Positions 16,674-24,576 of a stretch of 32,491 nt of DNA are shown here, one piece after another. Positions within the stretch are counted from its first letter, which is position 1. Every line of letters starts with the position of its first letter. Made by a program: the position numbers and the translations under genes. Origin of the DNA: Bradyrhizobium sp. (GTDB lineage: Bacteria > Pseudomonadota > Alphaproteobacteria > Rhizobiales > Xanthobacteraceae); assembly GCF_019244115.1 (NCBI RefSeq), contig NZ_JAFATE010000397.1:1-32491 (forward strand), in the 5' to 3' direction. Below the pieces are notes generated by a model, which worked only from the letters and a program-made list of their open reading frames with translations, ran no database searches and was not told the origin of the DNA.

Positions 16674-17492
16674 ATGAAGATCATCGCGGCCAATGGTGCA
16701 CGGATCCCCTCAATCGGGCTTGGGACCTGGGAACTGCGCGGGCGGCAATGCGCGCGCATCGTCGAGCAGGCACTGAAATTCGGCTATCGTCACATCGACA
16801 CCGCCCAGGCCTACGAGAACGAGCGCGAGGTCGGGGAGGGCATTCGCTCCTCCGGCGTCCGGCGCGACGAAGTTTTCCTCACGACCAAGATCTGGACCAA
16901 TCATTTTGCCCCCCACGATCTGGAGCGTTCGACCAAGGAAAGCCTGGTGCGCCTGCGGCTTCCCGAAGTCGACCTTCTGCTGCTGCATTGGCCCAATCCG
17001 CATGTCCCGTTGTCGGAAACGCTGGGCGCACTCGCCCATGCCAAGCGACTTGGCCTGACGCGGCACATCGGCGTCTCGAATTTTACCGTGGCCTTGATGG
17101 ATCAGGCGGTGGCCGCCTGTCCGGAGCCGCTGGTCTGCAACCAGGTCGAATATCATCCCTATCTCGATCAGACCAAGGTTCTGGAGGCTTGCACCCGTTA
17201 CGGCATGGCGCTCGTCGCCTATAGCCCGGTAGCCAAGGGCCGGATCAAGACCGATCCGACCCTGGTCCGGCTCGGGCGCATTCATCGCAAGAGCCCGGCC
17301 CAGATCTGCCTGCGCTGGCTCGTGCAGCAGAACGTTGCGGCAATCCCCCGCACCTCGCGGATCGAGCGGTTGTCGGAGAACATCGAGATCTTCGATTTCG
17401 AGCTGAACGACGAGGAAATGAACGAAATCTCGGCGATGGGAAGTTCTGGGGGGCGCCTGACCGATTTCGCCTTTGCCCCGAAATGGGATTGA
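16674..17492 (+). CDS. Aldo/keto reductase, AKR5-like
   Basis: A 272-residue TIM-barrel NADPH-dependent reductase. The catalytic tetrad is intact: Asp42 and Tyr47 in HIDTAQAYENE, Lys72 in TTKIW and His105 in LLLHWP. The NADP-binding C-terminal motif IPRTSRIERLSENIEIFDFEL is present. The family reduces aldehydes and ketones to alcohols; the nearest named type is 2,5-diketo-D-gluconate reductase, but bacterial members are often broad in substrate. The start ATG 16674 lies 76 bp after the HTH gene with no strong Shine-Dalgarno. Cytoplasmic, probably monocistronic. Confidence 0.92.
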   Translation: MKIIAANGARIPSIGLGTWELRGRQCARIVEQALKFGYRHIDTAQAYENEREVGEGIRSSGVRRDEVFLTTKIWTNHFAPHDLERSTKESLVRLRLPEVDLLLLHWPNPHVPLSETLGALAHAKRLGLTRHIGVSNFTVALMDQAVAACPEPLVCNQVEYHPYLDQTKVLEACTRYGMALVAYSPVAKGRIKTDPTLVRLGRIHRKSPAQICLRWLVQQNVAAIPRTSRIERLSENIEIFDFELNDEEMNEISAMGSSGGRLTDFAFAPKWD

Positions 17493-17626
17493 GGTTGCGG
17501 CAAGGCCGGCTATGCTCGACAGCTGGGCGTTGCAGGGCACGCGAGCGGTTCTCGCAAGCGACATCACCTTGTGTTCCGTCGCGCCTGATCACCTCCTGGG
17601 GATATGCGAGCCGATGACGACCTGAC

Positions 17627-18478
17627 GTGGAGTGGCGGCACGATAGAGGGGCGGGCGTTGCGGCGTCGGCGGTCGCGCATCTGTCGATCGTTGCGCTGGT
17701 GATTCTGTTCGCCGAGGTGCATCCGTTTGGCGTGGCTCCCGCCGAGCCGATCACGGTCGATATCGTCACGGCGGAGGAAGCTGAGAGGAAGCCGGAACCG
17801 ACCCCCGTGCCGACGCCGGTTCCGCAAGTGCCCCCGCCCGACAAGCCGGCCGCGGCGCCCGCCACGGCCGAACAACCGAAACAGGCTGCCGCTCCCGCCA
17901 CCCCCCAGGCGGCGCCGCCCGAGCCAGCATCGCGATCTGCGAGCGCGCCGCCGCAGCAGCCGTCACCTCAAGCGGCACGGCGGGATGTCGGCCCTGCGCC
18001 GCGCACGCCGCCGGCTGCCCCAGCCTCGCCGGCGCTTGGCTACACGCCGCCCGAACCCGACCTGACGGTGAAATACCATGTGCTGCTGGGCCTGCCCGGC
18101 GAGTTGCCGCCGCCTTCGTCACCTGCCGACAAGCCCGGCGACGGCATCGATGCGACAGCCTCAGTCGCCGCCGATGTCGACTCCAGCCTGAAAGCGCAGT
18201 TTCGCCGGCGTCTCAAAACCTGTTCGAAGCTGCCGGCGTCGATTTCGCCATCCGACAACGTCTTCATCAAGCTGCGCGTCCTGATGGCCGCCGATGGCAC
18301 GCTGGCGGCTGAGCCGATCCTGATTGAAGCCAGCGCTTCCGCGAAGGGACCGCTGTTGATGCAAGGCGCGATCAGCGCGTTGCAGGCCTGCCAGCCCTAC
18401 GCGATGCTACCCAGGGACCGCTATGGCGAATGGAAGGTGATCGACCTGACCTTCACGCCGCAGGATTTCACTGGTTGA
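17627..18478 (+). CDS. TonB/TolA-like proline-rich periplasmic protein
   Basis: 283 residues from a GTG start at 17627; no in-frame ATG lies upstream, and nearby ATGs (17604, 17613) are out of frame. One N-terminal membrane helix (about residues 9-30, VAASAVAHLSIVALVILFAE) is followed by ITVDIVTAEE, the same opening seen in TonB/TolA-type envelope proteins. A Pro/Ala/Glu-rich spacer covers residues about 50-140. A folded C-terminal domain (about 185-283) contains LKAQFRRRLKTCSKLP and ends CQPYAMLPRDRYGEWKVIDL, like TolA domain III/TonB_C. It probably spans the periplasm from an inner-membrane anchor. No exbBD or tolQR neighbours are visible. Confidence 0.7.
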   Translation: MEWRHDRGAGVAASAVAHLSIVALVILFAEVHPFGVAPAEPITVDIVTAEEAERKPEPTPVPTPVPQVPPPDKPAAAPATAEQPKQAAAPATPQAAPPEPASRSASAPPQQPSPQAARRDVGPAPRTPPAAPASPALGYTPPEPDLTVKYHVLLGLPGELPPPSSPADKPGDGIDATASVAADVDSSLKAQFRRRLKTCSKLPASISPSDNVFIKLRVLMAADGTLAAEPILIEASASAKGPLLMQGAISALQACQPYAMLPRDRYGEWKVIDLTFTPQDFTG

Positions 18479-18494
18479 TGTCAGCGTCGATACG

Positions 18495-19172
18495 CTAGCT
18501 CCCCATGGCCCGCCAGGCATTGGACGCGAATTGGCGTCGCCAGGTCACGATGACGACGGCTCCGGTCGTCACGAACAGGACCCATGGGCTGACGAACCAG
18601 CCGAGATAGCCGAGCGCAAAGAAAAATGCGCGCTGGCCGCGGTTGAAGTGGCGGCCGGCGGCCTCGAACAGGCGGGAGGTGCGGATGACATGCGCCTCGG
18701 CCTCCGGCGCATCGCGCTTGCCGGACGGAGGCATCGCACCGAACAGGATCGCCACGTAATTGAACAGGCGGTACGCCCAGGCGAATTTGAAGAAGGCGTA
18801 GACGAAGATCAGGATCAGCCCCAGGCATTTGATCTCCCACAGCGCGGGCGCGGGGCTGATGTCGATGGGCAGCTTCTTGAGGATGTTCAGGGCGTCGTCG
18901 GTCGCCCGAAGCAGCGCCAGACCACCGCCGACCGCGAGCAGGCTGGTGGAGGCGAAGAACGCCGTGCCGTTCTGCAGCGACGCCATGATCTGCATGTCGA
19001 CCATGCGTGCCTCGCGATCGAGCATGCGCCTGACCCAGATCTCGCGATAGGCATTCATCCGCGCCGACAGGCTGTCGCGGCCATAGGCAGTGTGCTCCAG
19101 CGTGACCGCGTAGACGAGCCATTCGAGGGCGAAGAACGCGACCGCGAGGCTATCGACGAGATATGGGGCCAT
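18495..19172 (-). CDS. DUF599 family membrane protein
   Basis: 225 residues from 19172, where GAGGGA precedes the ATG; a longer reading to 19274 adds non-hydrophobic residues. Four hydrophobic segments are visible: the N-terminal VDSLAVAFFALEWLVYA, then TAFFASTSLLAVGGGLALL, CLGLILIFVYAFFKFAWAYR and the C-terminal YLGWFVSPWVLFVTTGAVVIV. A long soluble loop with NRGQRAFFFALGYL sits between the last two. This is the DUF599 pattern, a family of uncharacterised inner-membrane proteins frequent in proteobacteria. It is convergent with the TonB-like gene (16 bp) and divergent from the GST gene (114 bp between starts). Confidence 0.85.
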   Translation of the reverse strand: MAPYLVDSLAVAFFALEWLVYAVTLEHTAYGRDSLSARMNAYREIWVRRMLDREARMVDMQIMASLQNGTAFFASTSLLAVGGGLALLRATDDALNILKKLPIDISPAPALWEIKCLGLILIFVYAFFKFAWAYRLFNYVAILFGAMPPSGKRDAPEAEAHVIRTSRLFEAAGRHFNRGQRAFFFALGYLGWFVSPWVLFVTTGAVVIVTWRRQFASNAWRAMGS

Positions 19173-19286
19173 GCTGTATCCCTCGCCGGGCGCGTTACCG
19201 GCCCGGCCGTGATGTTGCGACGAGGACGCGGTGAGGTAGGCTGCCGTCCCGGATGTGAGCGTATAGCTGAACAAGGCGTGCGAGGG

Positions 19287-19943
19287 ATGACGTTGAAGCT
19301 CGTGATCGGCAACAAAAACTATTCATCCTGGTCGATGCGGCCCTGGCTCGCGCTGCGGGCGAGCGGCATCGACTTCGAGGAGATCTTCGTCCCGCTCTAC
19401 ACCGGCGATGCCGACAAGCAGAAGATTCTGAGCTTTTCGCCCGCGGGCAAGGTCCCGACGCTGATCGACGGCGACATTACGGTCTGGGATTCGCTCGCCA
19501 TCATCGAATATCTCGCCGAGCGCTTTCCAGAAGCCCGGCTGTGGCCGGAAGATCGCGCCTGCCGTGCATATGCGCGTGCCATCTCGGCCGAGATGCATTC
19601 CGGCTTTCAGGCGCTTCGCGGCGAGTGCGGCATGAATCTGCACCGCCCGATCCGTCCCATCACGCTGTCGGCGGATGCGCAAACCAATGTCGCGCGCATC
19701 CAGGAGATCTGGACTGACTGCCGCGAGCGCTACGGTCACGAGGGTCCATTTCTGTTCGGCGCCTTCGGTGCCGCGGATGCGATGTTCGCGCCCGTGGTCC
19801 ATCGCTTTCGCACCTATGCGATCGAGGTGGCACCACAGGTCAAGGCCTATATGGAAACGATGATGGCGCTGCCCGCATTCGCACAATGGACCGAAGCAGG
19901 TCTTGCCGAGACGCTGGTGATCGACCGGTTCGAGCAGGTTTGA
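19287..19943 (+). CDS. Glutathione S-transferase family protein
   Basis: 218 residues. The N-terminal thioredoxin-like domain has VIGNKNYSSWSMRPWLAL with the candidate catalytic serines (Ser13/14/16), the cis-proline in GKVPTL and the glutathione-binding WDSLAIIEYLAERFP segment. The C-terminal helical domain carries FGAFGAADAMFAPV, the GST_C N-capping region. Family members conjugate or reduce substrates with glutathione; the physiological substrate is unknown. The start at 19287 follows GAGGG immediately, which is closer than ideal, but the protein begins in register with homologues (MTLKLVIGNKNYSSW). The long upstream extension of the frame is antisense to DUF599 and not coding. Confidence 0.88.
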   Translation: MTLKLVIGNKNYSSWSMRPWLALRASGIDFEEIFVPLYTGDADKQKILSFSPAGKVPTLIDGDITVWDSLAIIEYLAERFPEARLWPEDRACRAYARAISAEMHSGFQALRGECGMNLHRPIRPITLSADAQTNVARIQEIWTDCRERYGHEGPFLFGAFGAADAMFAPVVHRFRTYAIEVAPQVKAYMETMMALPAFAQWTEAGLAETLVIDRFEQV

Positions 19944-20044
19944 GGCGAGGCGGATTATGACTGCCGCCACTCCTTGACGGATCGGGGTGAAGCCGGTCTG
20001 AATCCACCGGGCGGCATAGCGCCTCGCAGCAGGGAGGATTGGCG

Positions 20045-20413
20045 ATGGGAATTCTCGACTCATTGGAAAACTCACCGGCGCTGAGAAACGCGCTCAGCCA
20101 GCTCGGTGCGGCTGTGCTTCCGGCGGTGCTTGGTGAGGTGATGGGGACCGGCAGCCACGGCGGGCTCAACGCCATCGTGGCAAAGCTGGAGCAGGCCGGG
20201 TTCGGAGATCAGGTCAAGTCCTGGATCGGAACGGGCCAGAACCTGCCGATCTCGGCCGATCAGTTGCGGCAAGTGCTGGGCAGTGATGTGGTGCGGCAGC
20301 TGGCCGCCAGGTACAACATTCCTGTGGATCAGCTTTCCGAAATCTTGGCTCAGCAACTGCCCAAGGCTGTGGATCACGCAAGCCCGGACGGAAAGCTGCC
20401 ACATTCGGCCTGA
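20045..20413 (+). CDS. YidB family protein (DUF937)
   Basis: 122 residues, start ATG 20045 behind an excellent AGGGAGGA. It begins MGILDSLENSPALRN and contains SHGGLNAIVAKLEQAGFGDQ, GTGQNLPISADQLRQVLG and IPVDQLSEILAQQLPKAVD, which are the YidB/DUF937 hallmarks. The protein is helical and soluble. The family's function is not established. It is monocistronic and ends just before a strong hairpin at 20426-20465. Confidence 0.88.
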   Translation: MGILDSLENSPALRNALSQLGAAVLPAVLGEVMGTGSHGGLNAIVAKLEQAGFGDQVKSWIGTGQNLPISADQLRQVLGSDVVRQLAARYNIPVDQLSEILAQQLPKAVDHASPDGKLPHSA

Positions 20414-20425
20414 AGCGCCCGCGGC

Positions 20426-20465
20426 GCGCCTGGCTCTTCCCGCCGCCGGTAAGAAGAGCAGGCGC
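20426..20465 (+). terminator. Strong hairpin after yidB-like gene
   Basis: GCGCCT and GCTCTTC (20426-20439, one bulged G) pair with GAAGAGC and AGGCGC (20453-20465) around a 13-nt loop, a 13-bp stem starting 12 bases after the stop codon. There is no T-tract, so it may protect the mRNA 3' end or act as a Rho-assisted terminator. Confidence 0.5.
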
Positions 20466-20617
20466 CTCATCTAGGGCATTGAAAAACCTTCCGGATTCTC
20501 AGGTTAGCCATGCTGGGATGCCACTGGCCAATGGCGGACGGCGCGTGCTATACAAATCCACGTGTTCTAGCCGGCCGACGCAGCGGGGACCGTGGCGCGG
20601 CCGGGCACATTTGCGTG

Positions 20618-20821
20618 ATGGAGAGCGCGTTGAAGCACAAATTCCCTGTCGGAGCGACCGTCTACTTTACCGCGAGCAATGTCTCGCGTCCGGCTGCGAG
20701 CGGTACCTATGAAATCATCCGGCTGCTGCCGACCGAGGGCGACGACTGTCAATACCGCATCAAGAGCTCGACCGAGGCGTTCGAACGGGTCGCCAAGGAA
20801 AGTCAACTTGTCGTCTCCTGA
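20618..20821 (+). CDS. Small hypothetical protein, 67 aa
   Basis: 67 residues from ATG 20618 (GTG 20615 possible). It begins MESALKHKFPVGATVYFTA and continues with ASGTYEIIRLLPTEGDDCQYRIKSSTEAFERVAKESQL. This strongly resembles a small beta-barrel of SH3/KOW-like length, with hydrophobic strands alternating with charged turns. The coding character (GC-rich third positions) is good. An upstream extension to 20510 lacks it. I recognise the sequence type as a small conserved protein in Bradyrhizobium-like genomes but know no function. It stands alone between yidB and the anchored Pro/Ala-rich gene. Confidence 0.7.
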   Translation: MESALKHKFPVGATVYFTASNVSRPAASGTYEIIRLLPTEGDDCQYRIKSSTEAFERVAKESQLVVS

Positions 20822-21076
20822 ACACTCCACCGGGACCTTGCGCTAGCGGGGTTGCCGGCGCGCTCGCGCTGGGCAATGATCTCGCTCGCGATCGCATGCA
20901 GGAGCTCCGATTTCGTCGATCGCCTGATGGAAACGCTGCGAGAGGGCTTGGCGCAACGGAACCTGTTCGTCGCCGCCAAAATACCCCGTTCGCAGAACCA
21001 TTCCGCCAGTTGAGTGCCGCAAATCGGCATTCAACGTAATTCAAGGCGCTCCAAGCGGCGTGAGGGATGATTGCGC

Positions 21077-22138
21077 ATGAACTGGGCATGGGCCACATCG
21101 CTCGACCAAGTCCTGCGCTCACCGGCCTTTCCGATGTGGGTGACGCTGGCGGCTGCGGGCTTCTTCGGACTCGTGGTGCTGATCACGATGCTTCGTGCCG
21201 ACAAGTCGGCGGCGAATGGCGCATTGACGATCATCACGCTGCTTGCGGTTGGCGTCGCCGTGGCCGCGACCATCGACCGCCTCGGGCCGGCGGGCCGCAC
21301 CATGGCGATGCCGAGGGAGGCGCGGGAAGCGACGACGCCGAGCATGACTTTGCCGGCGCTCGCCTGTATCGAGGACCTGGCCGGCGATATCGTTCTGGCC
21401 GCCTGCGAGAAGGATCTGTTCAGTTCCGCCGAGGTTGCCGCAGCGGCTGTGAGCTATGCGGCCTCCGAAATCGAGCGGCTGGCGACCTACGGTGACGTTG
21501 CCTCCGCCAACCAGGACATGACACCCGACCTGATGTCGCTGCGGCAGGCAGTGGAGCGCGATCGCTACGGGCTCATCGCGCATATCCTCACCGAGCGATA
21601 CCGTTGCACGCCTTCGGATTGCGCGGTTTTCCGCGCGATCAGCAACCGGCGGCAGATCATCGCCAATATGGAAGCCCGCACCTATGACAGCCTGATTGCG
21701 CGCTACGCGGCGGCGTGGAACATGCCTCAGTCGCCGCCGCAAGGTTCGGCCTCGGCAGCAGCGGCGCCGGGGCAGCTCGCGCCGGGAGCGCCGCTTGCGG
21801 CTCAGGGATCGCTGGTCTCGCCGCAGGGACCGCTCGGGTCCTCAGTGCTGGTCGGCCGGCCCACCAATGCCGAGTTTCCCACAGCGGCCTCGACGCCGCC
21901 TGTGAGCATCATGACGCCGGAGCCCGGCACAGGGATACGTCCGGCGGCCGCATCCAAGGGAACTCCGCCCCCGGCGGGCGCGGCGGCCGCGGCACCTGCG
22001 GCTTCGCCGGCTCCGGCAGCGAAGAAGCCGCCTGCGGCACCAGCGGCAGCCCCCAAGCAGGCACGCGCGACGCCACCGGCGGCGCCCGTGCAGATATCCC
22101 CAGAGGCATCGGCACCGCCGGCGGTGGCGCGGGAATGA
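21077..22138 (+). CDS. Membrane-anchored protein with Pro/Ala-rich C-terminal half
   Basis: 353 residues from ATG 21077, with GAGGGA nine bases upstream (TTG 21071 also in frame). Two N-terminal hydrophobic segments (MWVTLAAAGFFGLVVLITML and ALTIITLLAVGVAVAATI) form a hairpin or a pair of helices. A small conserved-looking region follows (about 95-215) with paired cysteines in LACIEDLAGDIVLAACEKDLF and YRCTPSDCAVFRAI, suggesting disulfides in the periplasm. The last ~130 residues are Ala/Pro-rich and disordered. I do not recognise a named family. It is probably an inner-membrane protein with an exported Cys-bearing domain. Confidence 0.75.
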   Translation: MNWAWATSLDQVLRSPAFPMWVTLAAAGFFGLVVLITMLRADKSAANGALTIITLLAVGVAVAATIDRLGPAGRTMAMPREAREATTPSMTLPALACIEDLAGDIVLAACEKDLFSSAEVAAAAVSYAASEIERLATYGDVASANQDMTPDLMSLRQAVERDRYGLIAHILTERYRCTPSDCAVFRAISNRRQIIANMEARTYDSLIARYAAAWNMPQSPPQGSASAAAAPGQLAPGAPLAAQGSLVSPQGPLGSSVLVGRPTNAEFPTAASTPPVSIMTPEPGTGIRPAAASKGTPPPAGAAAAAPAASPAPAAKKPPAAPAAAPKQARATPPAAPVQISPEASAPPAVARE

Positions 22139-22280
22139 TTCTTCCAATGGCGGTGGGCGCTCGTTATAGCGTCTAGTCGTCGATCGATGGACGAACGAGA
22201 AACTCTGCGATCGAGAACAAGCTAGGGAACCTCGGCTCTGGTCTCGACGGATCGGACAATCGAGGCGCCGGTCAAAAAAT

Positions 22281-22721
22281 ATGCCGCTTCATCTCATCAA
22301 GCTTGCCGTGGGCTGCGAGTCGGTCAAGGAGCTCAAGGACTGGATCGCGGAACGCATGAAGACTGCGAAAAAGCAGGGGCTTCCGCAACGTCACGTCCAC
22401 ATCACGCGGATGACGCCGAAGCGGATCGACGACATTCTGGCCGGCGGATCGCTCTATTGGGTGATCCGAGGCGAGATCGCCGCCCGGGAGAAGATCATCG
22501 CGATCGAGCCGTTCCGCGACCGCGACGGGATCGGACGATGCCGCCTGGTGATGCAGCCGAAGGTGATCGCGGTCTCGCCGCGGCCGATGCGTCCGTTCCA
22601 GGGATGGCGATATCTGACCGAGGATGCAACTCCGGCGGATTTCGGCAGGGCCGAGGCTACAGGTGTCGCCGCGATGCCGGAACCGATGCGACGCGAACTG
22701 CGCGATCTCGGATTGCTGTAG
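22281..22721 (+). CDS. DUF1489 family protein
   Basis: 146 residues matching the DUF1489 pattern of alphaproteobacteria: MPLHLIKLAVGCESVKEL at the start, HVHITRMTPKRIDDIL with the strongly conserved TR-P-R segment, GGSLYWVIRG, and the C-terminal PFQGWRYL. Cytoplasmic, no membrane segment. The function is unknown; the domain is core in this class and usually single-copy. The space of 142 bp before it shows no obvious promoter. Confidence 0.9.
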   Translation: MPLHLIKLAVGCESVKELKDWIAERMKTAKKQGLPQRHVHITRMTPKRIDDILAGGSLYWVIRGEIAAREKIIAIEPFRDRDGIGRCRLVMQPKVIAVSPRPMRPFQGWRYLTEDATPADFGRAEATGVAAMPEPMRRELRDLGLL

Positions 22722-22770
22722 GACGCAGCTCCCGGAATGAGTACACAACGCGTCGCCTTGGACGAGGCCG

Positions 22771-23040
22771 ATGATGGTCGCGGCGCTCGCCTTTCGAGCC
22801 GATGAACTTGCCGATCGCTGCCGAGCGATAAGAACGGTGCTGTCGAAGTTCACCGAACATGACATCGGTGTCAGAATTCCGGAACCGTTGACGATCGTCG
22901 CAGCTCGCATCCTCCGTGAAACTGCGGGCCGCGCTGAAGTTTTCGACTGCGAATTGGGCTCGAAAACGTCGCAGCGCGAGTTGTGCCTCGATTTGCAATC
23001 TGCACCCGCGACATGTGCACGTCGCCAAGCGCACCCATGA
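22771..23040 (+). CDS. Doubtful small ORF upstream of mipZ
   Basis: An 89-codon frame with GACGAGG just before ATGs at 22771 and 22774. The first 60 residues look protein-like (FRADELADRCRAIRTVLSKF), but third-position GC is clearly lower than in neighbouring genes and the C-terminus (SAPATCARRQAHP) reads as non-coding. The rest of the 590-bp gap between DUF1489 and mipZ holds a 13-bp tandem duplication and the mipZ promoter region; I see no other gene in it. Confidence 0.22.
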   Translation: MMVAALAFRADELADRCRAIRTVLSKFTEHDIGVRIPEPLTIVAARILRETAGRAEVFDCELGSKTSQRELCLDLQSAPATCARRQAHP

Positions 23041-23144
23041 TTGGCATCGGCGCAACTGCTCGCTTTCACTTCTATGGCGATTTTCCTCGGCGCGACGCCA
23101 GATCCGAGCCGCTTGCGAATCACTTGCCCATGCGGCGGGCGCGC

Positions 23145-23170
23145 GACCTGCATCATTGACCTGCATCATT
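23145..23170. repeat. Perfect 13-bp tandem duplication
   Basis: GACCTGCATCATT occurs twice head to tail at 23145-23157 and 23158-23170, with no mismatch. It lies about 145 bp before the mipZ start, next to GANTC sites. It may be a replication-slippage duplication or a pair of binding sites. Confidence 0.8.
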
Positions 23171-23266
23171 CATGTGAATCCATTTTAGTCGGCGGTGCGT
23201 TGATGCTGCGATTCATGATTAAAAAGCACACGTCGAGGGATTTCAGAATACGCGCGCGCATTTCAC

Positions 23267-23296
23267 TTGACCGCAGTCGCGCGCGACTCGAAGATA
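23267..23296 (+). promoter_or_regulatory. Candidate mipZ promoter with GACTC in the spacer
   Basis: TTGACC (23267-23272) is followed at 17-18 bp by GAAGAT/AAGATA (23290-23296). The spacer contains a CcrM methylation target GACTC (23285-23289) and a 14-bp palindrome (23275-23288). Further GANTC sites are at 23117, 23176 and 23210. In Caulobacter, GcrA activates promoters with a methylated GANTC near the -10, and mipZ is one of its known targets. The transcription start would be near 23302. Confidence 0.5.
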
Positions 23297-23312
23297 TTTG
23301 CAGGGGTCAAAT

Positions 23313-24236
23313 ATGCTGGTGCAGGCTAGCCAAGGGCAATCGGGCTCGGCGCATGTCGTCGTGCTGGGCAATGAGAAGGGCGGTTCGGGCAAATCGACCA
23401 CCGCACTGCACATCGCGGTTGCGCTGATGAAGGCCGGACAACGCGTTGCAACCATCGACCTGGACTGCCGGCAGCAGAGCTTCACCCGCTACATCAACAA
23501 TCGCAGCTCCTGGGCCCGGCGTACCGGCATCAACCTCGAGTTGCCGACGCATTACTGCTTTAAGCTCGGCGAGACGATGCAGATCGCCGACAACGAGAAC
23601 GCCGAGTTTCTTCAGTTCATGGAAGCGGTCAGCGCGGTCGAGCGTGCGTTCGATTTCATCGTGATCGACACACCGGGAACCGACAGCTACCTGATGCGCC
23701 TCGCCCACTCGATGGCCGACACGCTGGTCACACCCATCAACGACAGTTTTCTGGATTTCGACGTGCTCGGCACGGTCGATCCCGCGACCTACGCCGTTGT
23801 CGGGGAAAGCCATTATGCCGAGATGGTGCGCGACGCCCGGCGCAAGCGACGCCAGCTCGACGGCGCGACTACCGATTGGATTGTGGTGCGCAATCGCCTG
23901 TCGATGCTGGGATCGCGCAACAAGCAACTGGTCGCCGACGGCCTGAAGGACCTCGCGCTCAGGCTCGGCTTCCGTTCGATCGACGGGTTTGCCGAGCGCG
24001 TGGTCTATCGTGAGTTCTTTCCGCGCGGCCTGACTGCGCTCGACGACATCGATGAGGCGACCCTCGGCACCCGCCCGAATCTCGGCCATGTGACGGCACG
24101 CGAGGAGGTGACGAGCCTGCTGCGCCAACTCAAGCTGCCGCTCGACGAACGCGGCCGGCGCCGCGCGGCCAATCGCGCGGAATGGTTCAGCCAGGTCGAC
24201 CAGCCGCTCGAAGTTCACGATATCATCAGCGCCTGA
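23313..24236 (+). CDS. mipZ: MipZ-like division-plane positioning ATPase
   Basis: 307 residues, a ParA/MinD-superfamily ATPase. The deviant Walker A box is KGGSGKST (Lys22 and Lys27), Walker A' lies in ATIDLDCRQQSFTRY and Walker B in FDFIVIDTPGTD. The stretch from LVTPINDSFLDFDVLGTVDP and the RNRLS...SRNKQ region are MipZ-specific compared with ParA. MipZ forms a gradient from the ParB-bound poles and inhibits FtsZ away from midcell, so it couples chromosome segregation to division. The start at 23313 follows AGGGG. It is monocistronic and closed by a strong terminator 74 bp downstream. The upstream GANTC sites fit cell-cycle control. Confidence 0.92.
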   Translation: MLVQASQGQSGSAHVVVLGNEKGGSGKSTTALHIAVALMKAGQRVATIDLDCRQQSFTRYINNRSSWARRTGINLELPTHYCFKLGETMQIADNENAEFLQFMEAVSAVERAFDFIVIDTPGTDSYLMRLAHSMADTLVTPINDSFLDFDVLGTVDPATYAVVGESHYAEMVRDARRKRRQLDGATTDWIVVRNRLSMLGSRNKQLVADGLKDLALRLGFRSIDGFAERVVYREFFPRGLTALDDIDEATLGTRPNLGHVTAREEVTSLLRQLKLPLDERGRRRAANRAEWFSQVDQPLEVHDIISA

Positions 24237-24309
24237 CCGGCGGAATGGCGAGCGGCCCCACTAGGACACCGCTCGGGCATCCGTTCCCCGTAGTTGTACG
24301 GACGCTCAA

Positions 24310-24347
24310 GGCCGGAACCTGCCAAGTTCTGGCCTGTTTTTGTTTTT
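24310..24347 (+). terminator. Rho-independent terminator of mipZ
   Basis: GGCCGGAAC (24310-24318) pairs with GTTCTGGCC (24326-24334) over nine positions with one G-T wobble and a 7-nt loop. It is followed by TGTTTTTGTTTTT. A textbook intrinsic terminator in the 340-bp gap between mipZ and the hydrolase gene. Confidence 0.88.
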
Positions 24348-24497
24348 ACGTGATCTTTACGGACTGAGTGAACTGCACTTTGACGAGTTGCGTCCGAAAG
24401 TCGGTTCCGGGCACGGGTGAACGGTCCTTCGCAATTGCACAAGATCTGGTTGCGACGCACAGTGATCAGGCGGTCAATTCACAATATTTAGCCTTCC

Positions 24498-24515
24498 TGT
24501 CACGGCGGTGTGACA
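24498..24515. promoter_or_regulatory. Palindrome TGTCAC-N6-GTGACA, candidate operator
   Basis: Perfect 6+6 inverted repeat, 62 bp before the alpha/beta-hydrolase start, directly followed by an AT-rich TATATTAA run that could hold a -10 box (24517-24522). The size and spacing suit a dimeric repressor. No regulator is encoded next to it, so the factor would act in trans. Confidence 0.4.
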
Positions 24516-24576
24516 TATATTAAGGACAGAATTCCAAGCCAGAAGCCCTGCGACAAGTCGCATTCTGAGGACGAAC

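Noticed and set aside
18531..19286. N-terminal extension of the GST frame
   Set aside because: This part is antisense to the DUF599 gene, and GST homology begins exactly at ATG 19287.
20803..21122. Overlapping small minus-strand frames before the anchored Pro/Ala-rich gene
   Set aside because: Pieces such as KSELLHAIASEIIAQRERAG and VLRTGYFGGDEQVPLRQAL look protein-like but lie in different frames with no good start; possibly a frameshifted relic, too weak to call.
22272..23156. Long minus-strand frame across DUF1489 and the gap before mipZ
   Set aside because: The part over DUF1489 is a shadow and the rest has no motif or start signal.
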